From NCBI GenBank assembly GCA_002418465.1, contig DIEE01000042.1, forward strand, positions 1 through 12,091: DNA of 12,091 nt, given 5' to 3'. The translations under genes were made by a program, and so were the position numbers. Under the pieces are notes generated by a model. That model did not search any database and was not told the DNA's origin. It saw only the letters and a list, made by a program, of their open reading frames with translations. Origin of the DNA: Pseudomonas sp. UBA5782. Lineage in GTDB: Bacteria > Pseudomonadota > Gammaproteobacteria > Pseudomonadales > Pseudomonadaceae. Positions 6,120-12,091 of this stretch are shown piece by piece. Each line of letters starts with the position of its first letter. Within the stretch, counting starts at the first letter, position 1.

Positions 6120-6881
6120 TCAACCCAGGGCGGCGCTGGATTCGGGGAGCACCTGGCCGCCGTCGATCACCAGGGTCTGGCCGGTGATGAAGCCGGCCTC
6201 GCGGCTGGAGAAGAACAGCACCGCGTTGGCGATGTCGTCCACCGAGCCGAGGCGGCGCAGGGGGATCGAGGCGGCCATTTCCGCCTGGTAGTCGGCGCCC
6301 ATGCCGTCCAGGCCTTCGGTGAGGATGTTGCCCGGCATCACCGCGTTGATGGTGATCCCCGCGCCTGCCAGTTCGATGGCGGCGGTGCGCATGAAGCCCA
6401 GTTGCCCGGCCTTGCTCGCGGCGTAGTGCGACCAGCCCGGATAGCCGGTGATCGGCCCGGTGATGGAGGAGGTGAGGATGCGGCCGAAGCCGTTCTTCTT
6501 CATCACCGGCAGGACCGCCCGGGTGCTGAGGAAGCTGCTGCGCAGGTTGGTGTTGATCACGTGGTCGAAGTCGGCGGGGGTCATCTCTTCGATGCGTGCC
6601 GAGGGGAAGATCCCGGCGTTGGCGGCGAGCACGTCCACCGAGCCGTAGCGTTCCACGGCGGCGTCGACCATTGCCTGGCAGGCCGATTCCTCGCTGACGT
6701 CGGCGGCGAAGGCCGAGGCGTTGGCGCCGATGCCCTCGGCCACCGCCTGCGCATCGGCGAGCGAGCGCGACACCACCAGCACGTTCAGCCCGGCCTTGCC
6801 GAAGCGTTTGGCGATGCCCAGGCCGATGCCGCGGCTGGCGCCTGTGACGATCACTGTTTTGTTTTGTAGTGACTCAAACAT
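6120..6881 (-). CDS. Short-chain dehydrogenase/reductase (FabG-like SDR)
   Basis: The 253-residue protein is a classical SDR. The nucleotide-binding loop 'TGASRGIG' is at residues 13-20, 'DV' at 61-62, 'NAG' at 88-90, and the catalytic tetrad is N112, S139, Y153 and K157 ('YAASK'). The basic R39 after the second strand suggests NADP(H), although that is only a rule of thumb. The end 'GFITGQTLVIDGGQ' is standard for FabG-like members. Start 6881 has AGAGGA seven bases upstream on the minus strand. The gene diverges from the importer operon and converges with the PLP enzyme gene. It could oxidise an alcohol or reduce a carbonyl in the same pathway, for example an amino-alcohol dehydrogenase, but SDR substrates are not predictable from sequence alone. 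Confidence 0.9.
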   Translation of the reverse strand: MFESLQNKTVIVTGASRGIGLGIAKRFGKAGLNVLVVSRSLADAQAVAEGIGANASAFAADVSEESACQAMVDAAVERYGSVDVLAANAGIFPSARIEEMTPADFDHVINTNLRSSFLSTRAVLPVMKKNGFGRILTSSITGPITGYPGWSHYAASKAGQLGFMRTAAIELAGAGITINAVMPGNILTEGLDGMGADYQAEMAASIPLRRLGSVDDIANAVLFFSSREAGFITGQTLVIDGGQVLPESSAALG

Positions 6882-6917
6882 TTACTGGTCCTCTCTGGAT
6901 AATGCCGGAGTCCTCGC

Positions 6918-6945
6918 AAAATACAGACCATTCATCAAATTCAAA
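6918..6945 (-). promoter_or_regulatory. Candidate sigma70 promoter of the SDR gene
   Basis: On the minus strand, TTTGAA (6945-6940) and TATTTT (6923-6918) are separated by 16 bases. The predicted start would leave a leader of about 30 bases before the ribosome binding site and ATG at 6881. The surrounding 6930-6970 is unusually AT-rich for this genome. This is an unaided consensus match. Confidence 0.35.
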
Positions 6946-7111
6946 TAAATCAATAAGTTAAATAAATTAGTCGCGGGTTGATCAAATTTCGTGCTGCTTT
7001 TCAGTGCGTTAAAGTCCACATCTGGTGCGAAAAAAAATGTTGAACCTGCCTCATGCGTAGGTTCTACTCGACAGGTCGCTTAATCACGCCCCCGTCCGGG
7101 TAGGAGAGAAG
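6946..7111 (+). promoter_or_regulatory. Upstream control region of the ABC importer operon
   Basis: This AT-rich stretch holds a short perfect dyad TTGATCAA at 6978-6985, an A8 tract near 7030-7037 and a dyad GAACCTGC/GTAGGTTC at 7042-7049 and 7057-7064 (eight pairs with one G-T, seven-base loop). The last lies 48-70 bases before the binding-protein ATG and could be an operator or a leader hairpin. A ribosome binding site, TAGGAG, is at 7101-7106. I see no strong sigma70 promoter, and a sigma54 type match fails on spacing. Confidence 0.4.
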
Positions 7112-8266
7112 ATGAACGATCTGTCGAGAAGGAAGTTGCTGAAGATGATGGGGGCTGGCGCCGGTGCGATGGCGCTGGGTGGCGGCACGCTGCTGGGCAG
7201 CTCGTCGGCGTTTGCCGCGGCGCGCAGCAAGGAACTGAACATCCTCTGCTGGGAGGGCTACAACTCGGCGCAGGTGCTCGACCCGTTCCGCTCGATGACC
7301 GGCGCGACGGTGAAGGCCGAGAGCCTGACCAACGACCCGACCATGATCAACCGCCTGCGCGGCGGCGAGACCAACGTCTGGGACCTGATCAACGTCAACA
7401 ACCCGTGGGCGCGCAAGGTGATGGCCCCCGCCGGGCTGATCAAGACGCTGCCGCGTGCCGAGTTCGAGCCCTACTTCGACGCCATGCTGCCGGAGTTCAA
7501 GGCCCCCTATAAGTGGGCCATGAGCGAGGACGGCAAGGACCTGCTGGGCATGGCGCAGCGCTTCGGGCCGTTCAACTACGTGGTGAACACCAAGAAGATC
7601 AGCCGCGCCAGCGCCGAGGACACCGGCTGGGACCTGTTCAACGACAAGGCCCTGGCCGGCAAGTACGGCATCCAGGAGTCGGACGACTGGAACGTCTTCG
7701 ACATCTTCCTGATCGCCGGGATCAACCCCTTCGTCAAGCACACCCCGGCGGAGATGGAGCTGTTCCAGCAGACCGCGGTGAAGGTCTTCAAGGGCGCGAA
7801 GATGGTCAGCGACGTCGCCAGCCTGAACCAGGCGATGATCTCCGGCGAGATCGACCTGTACCTCACCGGCGGCACCTACACCGCCTCGCCGGCGCGCGCC
7901 GACGGCTACCCGGAAATTCGCGGCATCACGCCGTTGCGTGGGCCGATCGACGGCAAGGGCGGGGTGTCCTGGATCGAGATCACCTCGGTGGTGAACAACC
8001 CCAACGTCTCGCCGCTGGCCACCGAATTCCTCAAGTACGTGCAGAAGCCGGATGTGGCTCACACGGTGGCGTTCGCCGAAGGCACCTTCAACCCGGTCAG
8101 CCAGATGGGCAATCCGGAGTGCTTCAAGCTGTTCACCAAGGAAGAGCTGGACATCATCCAGTGGGACAGCCTGGCCGAGGAAATGGGCCGCTGCGTCGAG
8201 TACGACATCGTGCCCGAGTACGCCGAGGCGCTGGACATGATCACCGCCGCCAAGCGCATGCGCTGA
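7112..8266 (+). CDS. Periplasmic substrate-binding protein of a polyamine-type (PotD/PotF family) ABC importer
   Basis: The 384-residue protein starts with a Tat-type signal: 'SRRKLLK' at residues 5-11, then a hydrophobic glycine/alanine run and a likely signal-peptidase site after A35 ('SSAFA|AA'). The mature part begins 'KELNILCWEGYNSAQVLDPF', the classic opening of PotD/PotF-like family 1 binding proteins. It ends 'YDIVPEYAEALDMITAAKRM'. The protein captures the substrate in the periplasm and delivers it to the permeases encoded downstream. Ligands of this family include putrescine, spermidine, opines, 2-aminoethylphosphonate and other cationic compounds. The Tat signal implies export in folded form, which is unusual but known for some importers. 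It opens a four-gene operon and is separated from the ATPase gene by 133 bases holding a hairpin. Confidence 0.92.
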   Translation: MNDLSRRKLLKMMGAGAGAMALGGGTLLGSSSAFAAARSKELNILCWEGYNSAQVLDPFRSMTGATVKAESLTNDPTMINRLRGGETNVWDLINVNNPWARKVMAPAGLIKTLPRAEFEPYFDAMLPEFKAPYKWAMSEDGKDLLGMAQRFGPFNYVVNTKKISRASAEDTGWDLFNDKALAGKYGIQESDDWNVFDIFLIAGINPFVKHTPAEMELFQQTAVKVFKGAKMVSDVASLNQAMISGEIDLYLTGGTYTASPARADGYPEIRGITPLRGPIDGKGGVSWIEITSVVNNPNVSPLATEFLKYVQKPDVAHTVAFAEGTFNPVSQMGNPECFKLFTKEELDIIQWDSLAEEMGRCVEYDIVPEYAEALDMITAAKRMR

Positions 8267-8330
8267 GCGGCCGTCACCTTGTGAAACGGGCGCGGCCGAG
8301 GCCGGCGCCCGGCCACTCGAACGTATTTCT

Positions 8331-8362
8331 CCTCACACGCGCAGGTTTTCGCGCGCGTGAGG
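8331..8362 (+). terminator. Intercistronic hairpin between binding-protein and ATPase genes
   Basis: CCTCAC-A-CGCGC (8331-8342) pairs with GCGCG-C-GTGAGG (8351-8362): eleven pairs with a single A/C mismatch and an eight-base loop containing TTTT. It is followed by GTTTCTGT, only a weak U-run. In ABC operons a hairpin at this place often lets part of the transcripts end after, or be stabilised at, the binding-protein gene, giving more binding protein than transporter. That role is inferred from position. Confidence 0.55.
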
Positions 8363-8399
8363 GTTTCTGTACGTCCCGCACACCGAACAAGGCACGACT

Positions 8400-9497
8400 A
8401 TGAGCAGCGCATTGAATGATGTCGCCAAGGCACCGCTACCGATTCTGCAACTGGTGGATGTCTACAAGCGTTTCAACGAGTTCACCGCGGTCAGCGGCAT
8501 TTCGCTGAACATCCTCGACGGCGAGTTCCTCACCGTGGTCGGTCCGTCCGGCTCCGGCAAGACCACGCTGCTGCGTATGCTCGCCGGCATGGAAGCGCCC
8601 AGCGACGGCAACATCACCCTGCGCGGCGAGCTGATCAACAACGTCCCGGCGAAGCAGCGGCCGACCTGCCTGGTGTTCCAGTCGCTGGCGCTGTTCCCGC
8701 ACAAGACCGTTGGCGAGAACATCGAATTCCCGCTCAAGGTCAAAGGCATCCCGCCGGCGCAGCGCAAGGTGCGAGCGCTGGAGCTGCTGCGCATGCTGCG
8801 CCTGCCGGAGAGCTACTACGGCAAGAACGTGATGAAGTGTTCCGGCGGCGAGAAGCAGCGCGTGGCGCTGGCCCGCGCCTTCGCCTACGACCCCGACGTG
8901 TTGCTGTTCGACGAGCCGCTGTCGGCGCTCGACTACAAGCTGAAGAAAGTGCTGGAAAAGGAACTGAAGGACCTGCACCGCGAGAGCGGCAAGACCTTCG
9001 TCTACATCACCCATTCGCTGGAGGAGGCGATGGTGATGTCCGACCGCATCGCGGTGATGAGCGCCGGCAAAATCGTCCAGATCGGCACGCCGGAGAGCAT
9101 CTACGCGCGGCCGGAGAACGAATTCGTCGCCGAGTTCTTCGGCGAGGTGAACAAGTTCCCGGTGACGCGCGACACCGAGCGCGGCTGGTGCAGCGCCGAC
9201 ACCGGCAGCGCCGTCGCGCTGACCCTGCCCGAATCGCTGCAGGATGCGGGGGCGGCCACGGTGATCGTGCGCCCGGAATACATGCGCTTCGCCAGCGCGC
9301 CCGGCGAGTTCGACAACGTGATCAGCGGCAGCGTGTTCAACGAGTATTCGCTGGGCTCGCGCATCCAGTATCAGGTGCGTTGCGGCGACAAGAGCGTGCT
9401 GATCGAGATTCCGCGCACCCTGGCCCGCGACGCGACCCTCGACCAGCAGGTGCTGATCGGCTGGAACGCCGCCGATGCCTTCGTGGCGGAGGCCTGA
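8400..9497 (+). CDS. ATP-binding subunit of the polyamine-type ABC importer (PotA/PotG-like)
   Basis: The 365-residue protein is a standard importer ATPase. Walker A is 'GPSGSGKT' at residues 48-55, the Q-loop is in 'LVFQSLALFPHKTV', the signature 'CSGGEKQRVALARA' begins at C147, Walker B is 'VLLFDEP' with D171 and E172, the D-loop is 'SALD' and the H-loop is H205 in 'ITHS'. The last hundred or so residues form the TOBE-type domain usual in PotA/MalK-like subunits. The first signature position is cysteine where leucine is most common; the rest is intact, so activity is expected. The start ATG at 8400 has only a weak AAGG upstream. The stop precedes the next ATG by one base, so the ATPase and first permease are coupled. 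Confidence 0.95.
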   Translation: MSSALNDVAKAPLPILQLVDVYKRFNEFTAVSGISLNILDGEFLTVVGPSGSGKTTLLRMLAGMEAPSDGNITLRGELINNVPAKQRPTCLVFQSLALFPHKTVGENIEFPLKVKGIPPAQRKVRALELLRMLRLPESYYGKNVMKCSGGEKQRVALARAFAYDPDVLLFDEPLSALDYKLKKVLEKELKDLHRESGKTFVYITHSLEEAMVMSDRIAVMSAGKIVQIGTPESIYARPENEFVAEFFGEVNKFPVTRDTERGWCSADTGSAVALTLPESLQDAGAATVIVRPEYMRFASAPGEFDNVISGSVFNEYSLGSRIQYQVRCGDKSVLIEIPRTLARDATLDQQVLIGWNAADAFVAEA

Positions 9498-9498
9498 G

Positions 9499-10368
9499 AT
9501 GCACGATTCCGACGCCCCACCCGTGGTCTCCACCGGCCTGCGCTACGCCAGCCCGGTGTTGATCTTCCTGCTGCTGGGTTTCCTCGCGCCGCTGGTCACG
9601 GTGGTTGCCTACGCCTTCGCCTCGCCGAAGAGCTTCGACGTGTTCACCTCGTTCACCCTGGCCAACTTCGCCACGGTGCTGGATTCCTCCAACACGGTAT
9701 GGACCTCGTTCGTCTGGTCGCTGGCGCTGGCCGCGGTCTGCACGCTGATCCTCGCCGTCATCGCCTATCCCATCGCCTACGGGCTGAACTACGCGTTCGG
9801 GCGCTTCTCCTCTCTGGTCAGCGTGCTCTTCGTGTTCCCGCTGTTCATCTCGGAAAACGTCCGCCTCTATGGCTGGGTGCAGTTCTTCATCAAGAACGGC
9901 GTGGTCGACGGGCTGCTCAACGCCCTTGGCTGGGGGCCGGCGCCCGAGGTGCTGTACACGCCGGGGATCACGCTGTTCGGCATGGTCTACGTGTACCTGC
10001 CGTTCATGCTGTTCCCGATGACCCTGGGCCTGTCGATGGTGCCGCGCGACCTGATCGACGCGGCCGCCGACCTCGGTGCCGGGCGCTTCATGGTCTGGCG
10101 CGAGGTCGAACTGCCGCTGGCGATGCCCGGCATCCTGATCGGCATGCTGCTGACCTTCGTCCTCGCCGTCGGCGCGGTGGCCGAGGCGAAGATTCTCGGC
10201 GGGCAATCGGTGATCACCGTGGTGCACGACATCGAGATCGCCTTCACCTACGCCCAGGACTGGCCGCTCGGCGCTGCGCTGGCGGTGCTGCTGGTGTTGA
10301 TCATCGGCGGGCTGACCCTGGCGGTGCTTTCCAGGCTGGACCTCGACCGCGTGCTGGGGAGACGCTGA
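9499..10368 (+). CDS. Permease subunit 1 of the ABC importer (PotB/PotH-like)
   Basis: The 289-residue protein is a BPD-type inner-membrane permease with about six membrane segments. The first is 'SPVLIFLLLGFLAPLVTVVA', and others include 'LALAAVCTLILAVIAYPIAY' and 'VLFVFPLFISENVRLYGWV'. The ATPase-docking EAA loop is visible at residues 187-193 as 'DAAADLG', followed by 'REVELPLAMPGI'. Start 9499 is chosen over an in-frame ATG at 9475, because the latter lies inside the ATPase gene and GCGGAGG at 9486-9492 is correctly placed for 9499. It follows the ATPase stop by one base and is followed by the second permease after two bases, so the three genes are a single translation-coupled unit. It forms a heterodimer channel with the next product. 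Confidence 0.94.
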   Translation: MHDSDAPPVVSTGLRYASPVLIFLLLGFLAPLVTVVAYAFASPKSFDVFTSFTLANFATVLDSSNTVWTSFVWSLALAAVCTLILAVIAYPIAYGLNYAFGRFSSLVSVLFVFPLFISENVRLYGWVQFFIKNGVVDGLLNALGWGPAPEVLYTPGITLFGMVYVYLPFMLFPMTLGLSMVPRDLIDAAADLGAGRFMVWREVELPLAMPGILIGMLLTFVLAVGAVAEAKILGGQSVITVVHDIEIAFTYAQDWPLGAALAVLLVLIIGGLTLAVLSRLDLDRVLGRR

Positions 10369-10370
10369 GC

Positions 10371-11174
10371 ATGAGAACCCAAGCGAAGATCCGTTCCGAA
10401 TTCTTCATCCGCAGCTGGGCCGCCTTCGTGCTCATCGCGATCTACCTGCCGATCCTCTGCAGCGCGCTGGCCGGTTTGTCGAAGAGCCGCTACTTCCTGT
10501 TCCCGGTGCGGCAGTTCTCGCTGGACTGGTGGCAGCGCACGCTGGCCTCGCTGGAGGTGCAGACGCTGGTGCAGAACTCCATCACCATCGCCCTGCTGGT
10601 GACGCTGATCTCGGTGCTGCTGGCGTTCTTCGGTGCGCTGGCGTTCGCCCGCTACGACTGGAAGGGCCGCAAGCTGTACCAGAAGCTGCTGCTGTTGCCG
10701 ATCTTCTTCCCGCAGGCGGTGCTCGGCCTGGCGCTGCTGTTGTGGATGAACGCTCTGGGCATCACGCCGAGCTGGCGTACCGCGGTGGTCGCGCACCTGG
10801 TGTGGATCGTGCCGGTGGTGACGCTGGTGATCGCGATCCAGGTCTACAGCTACGACGCGACGCTGGAGGAGGCCGCCATCGACCTGGGCGCCGGCCGCCT
10901 GTTCATCTTCAGGGAGATCACCCTGCCGCTGCTGTGGCCGGGCATCTGGTCCGGCGCGCTGTTCGCCTTCCTGCTGTCGTGGGGCAACTTCCCGCTGTCG
11001 CTGTACACCGCCGGCGCCGATTCCACGGTGCCCAAGTGGTTGTACTCGAAGATGGTCGCCGGCTACACGCCGATGGTTCCGGCGCTGGGTACCATGAGTA
11101 CGCTGAGCGCGGCGAGCCTGCTGCTGCTCGGCGGCGCGTTGATCGCGGTGATCCGCCGGCGCCGGCAGAAGTAG
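10371..11174 (+). CDS. Permease subunit 2 of the ABC importer (PotC/PotI-like)
   Basis: The 267-residue protein is the second BPD-type permease. It begins 'MRTQAKIRSEFFIRSWAAF' and enters the membrane with 'VLIAIYLPILCSALAGLS'. Further segments include 'ITIALLVTLISVLLAFFGAL' and 'LLLPIFFPQAVLGLALLLW'. The EAA loop is 'EEAAIDLGAG', with E167, A168, A169 and G173, followed by 'REITLPLLWPGI'. Length and layout match PotC/PotI-like subunits. GGGGA at 10356-10360 serves as its ribosome binding site inside the end of the preceding gene. It is the last gene of the importer operon and ends in a positively charged tail ('RRRRQK') on the cytoplasmic side. Confidence 0.94.
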   Translation: MRTQAKIRSEFFIRSWAAFVLIAIYLPILCSALAGLSKSRYFLFPVRQFSLDWWQRTLASLEVQTLVQNSITIALLVTLISVLLAFFGALAFARYDWKGRKLYQKLLLLPIFFPQAVLGLALLLWMNALGITPSWRTAVVAHLVWIVPVVTLVIAIQVYSYDATLEEAAIDLGAGRLFIFREITLPLLWPGIWSGALFAFLLSWGNFPLSLYTAGADSTVPKWLYSKMVAGYTPMVPALGTMSTLSAASLLLLGGALIAVIRRRRQK

Positions 11175-11183
11175 CGAATGCCT

Positions 11184-11261
11184 GGCGCGCCCTCGCGGAA
11201 TCGCGCGCCGGGGACATCGTCGAAAGCGATCGCGGGCGCAAAAAGCTAGAGCGGAGGCTCT
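11184..11261 (+). terminator. Possible end of the importer operon
   Basis: Two hairpins lie in the gap after the last permease. GGCGCGC/GCGCGCC at 11184-11190 and 11203-11209 has seven pairs with a 12-base loop. AGAGC/GCTCT at 11248-11252 and 11257-11261 has five pairs, with AAAAAGCT before it and GTTCT after. Neither has a strong U-run, so termination is uncertain. Confidence 0.3.
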
Positions 11262-11317
11262 GTTCTGGGCATCATGGGAGGCTCAGGGAGATTCCCGCCG
11301 CCTGACCCGGACAGTCG

Positions 11318-12091
11318 ATGAGCCTTACCCCAACGCCCGGTAGCCTGACGCGCCTCGATGCCGCCGGCGCCCCGACCCTGCGCATCGCCGGCGACTGGGT
11401 GCTGGCGGACTACATGCGCCTGGAGCGCGAAGTGGCCTTCGTGCAGGGCGCCAATCCCACGCAGCATTTCGACCTCAGCGCTCTCGGCCGGCTGGATACC
11501 GCCGGCGCCGCGTTGCTGGTACGGCTGATCGGCGTGGAACGGGCGGCCACCCAGAGCTGCCTGCCGGCCAAGCAGCAGGCGCTGCTGACGCTGGTGGCGC
11601 GCTCGCAGGCGGACCAGACGCCGCTGTCGCCGGCCGAACCGCGCGCCGCCTACCTGGAACTGCTCGAGCGCATCGGCGAGTCGATGGTCGCGCACTGGTG
11701 CAACCTGGTGGAGATGCTCGGCTTCATCGGCCTGATCCTGCAGTCGCTGCTGGCCTACCTGCTGCGTCCGCAGCGCTGGCGGCTGACCTCGATGGCCGCG
11801 CATCTGGAGCAGACCGGGCTGAACGCGGTGCCTATCGTCGCGCTGCTGACCTTCATGGTCGGCGCGGTGGTGTCGTTTCTCGGTGCCACCGTGCTGCAGA
11901 GCTTCGGCGCCACGCTGTTCACGGTGAACCTGGTCGCCTACGCGTTCCTCCGCGAATTCGGCGTGCTGCTCGCCGCGATCCTCATCGCCGGGCGCACCGC
12001 CAGCGCCTTCACCGCGCAGATCGGCTCGATGCGCGCCAACGAGGAAATCGACGCGATCCGCACCCTCGGCCTCGACCCGGTCGAGTTGCTG
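11318..12091 (+). CDS. STAS-domain MlaE/YrbE-type ABC lipid-transport permease, C-terminus cut by window end
   Basis: The frame is open from ATG 11318 to the window end (258 codons, no stop reached); an in-frame TGA at 11303 makes this the first possible start, although no good ribosome binding site is seen. Residues of about 10-75 resemble a STAS domain ('LRIAGDWVLADYMRLE' to 'FDLSALGRLDTAGAALLVRL'). After a linker comes an MlaE-type permease: 'MLGFIGLILQSLLAYLLRP', 'NAVPIVALLTFMVGAVVSFL', 'LREFGVLLAAILIAGRTASA' and the conserved 'MRANEEIDAIRTLGLDPVE'. Such proteins form the inner-membrane channel of Mla-like phospholipid or solvent-tolerance transporters. The STAS-fused form is a separate branch, in which an ATPase and an MlaD-like gene usually follow. 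It is unrelated to the importer upstream. Confidence 0.9.
   Translation, partial: MSLTPTPGSLTRLDAAGAPTLRIAGDWVLADYMRLEREVAFVQGANPTQHFDLSALGRLDTAGAALLVRLIGVERAATQSCLPAKQQALLTLVARSQADQTPLSPAEPRAAYLELLERIGESMVAHWCNLVEMLGFIGLILQSLLAYLLRPQRWRLTSMAAHLEQTGLNAVPIVALLTFMVGAVVSFLGATVLQSFGATLFTVNLVAYAFLREFGVLLAAILIAGRTASAFTAQIGSMRANEEIDAIRTLGLDPVELL

Noticed and set aside
5821..6123. 100-codon minus-strand frame in the gap between the PLP enzyme and SDR genes
   Set aside because: It lies wholly within interspersed repeats, has residues typical of repeat-derived spurious annotations ('VGANLFAIGRPA'), and overlaps the SDR stop.
5787..6869. 360-codon plus-strand frame
   Set aside because: Antisense to the SDR, whose catalytic residues are intact, with the remainder in repeats; no recognisable domain.
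7022..7045. Sigma54 promoter before the importer operon (TGGTGCG followed by TGTTG)
   Set aside because: The distance between the GG and the following element does not give the required ten bases to a GC, and no GC is present at the -12 position.

Overview
The window looks like the chromosome of a high-GC gammaproteobacterium, most likely a Pseudomonas. Codons are strongly G/C-ended, the gene content (MocR/PaiB/GNAT group, PotF-type ABC operon, STAS-MlaE permease) is typical of that genus, and one intergenic stretch carries repeats of the 'GGGCGAACTTGTTCGCC' and 'TAGGGTGGGTT' kind that I associate with Pseudomonas. The species cannot be fixed from this sequence.

Layout. (1) 1-2064: the start of a MocR/PdxR-type GntR regulator on the minus strand. 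It diverges from a tight plus-strand set of a PaiB-family FMN-binding protein and two different GNAT acetyltransferases. (2) 2080-2856: a DeoR-family repressor on the minus strand. (3) 2903-3102: a roughly 200-bp non-coding element with long terminal inverted repeats (MITE-like), between the DeoR gene and its divergent neighbour. (4) 3324-5659: an APH-fold small-molecule kinase overlapping by ATGA a class III PLP enzyme. The PLP enzyme resembles the ethanolamine-phosphate/phosphohydroxylysine phospholyases more than ordinary transaminases. (5) 5660-6119: a gene-free block made largely of repeats between two convergent genes. (6) 6120-6881: an SDR oxidoreductase on the minus strand. (7) 7112-11174: a complete POPT-family (polyamine-type) ABC importer in the order binding protein, ATPase, permease, permease. 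A strong hairpin lies between the first two genes. (8) 11318-12091: the start of an STAS-domain MlaE-type permease, cut by the window end.

Reading of the centre. DeoR repressor, kinase, PLP phospholyase-like enzyme, SDR and polyamine-type importer form a plausible catabolic locus for a compound with neighbouring amino and hydroxyl groups. The importer would bring it in, the kinase phosphorylate the hydroxyl, and the PLP enzyme eliminate phosphate and ammonia to leave an aldehyde or ketone. A phosphorylated intermediate would suit a DeoR-type sensor. The kinase plus phospho-lyase logic is known for ethanolamine, 1-amino-2-propanol and 5-hydroxylysine. The substrate here is unknown, and the polyamine-type importer makes 5-hydroxylysine or 2-hydroxyputrescine worth considering. 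This is the most interesting part of the window, but the substrate, and whether the SDR and importer belong to the same pathway, are inference.
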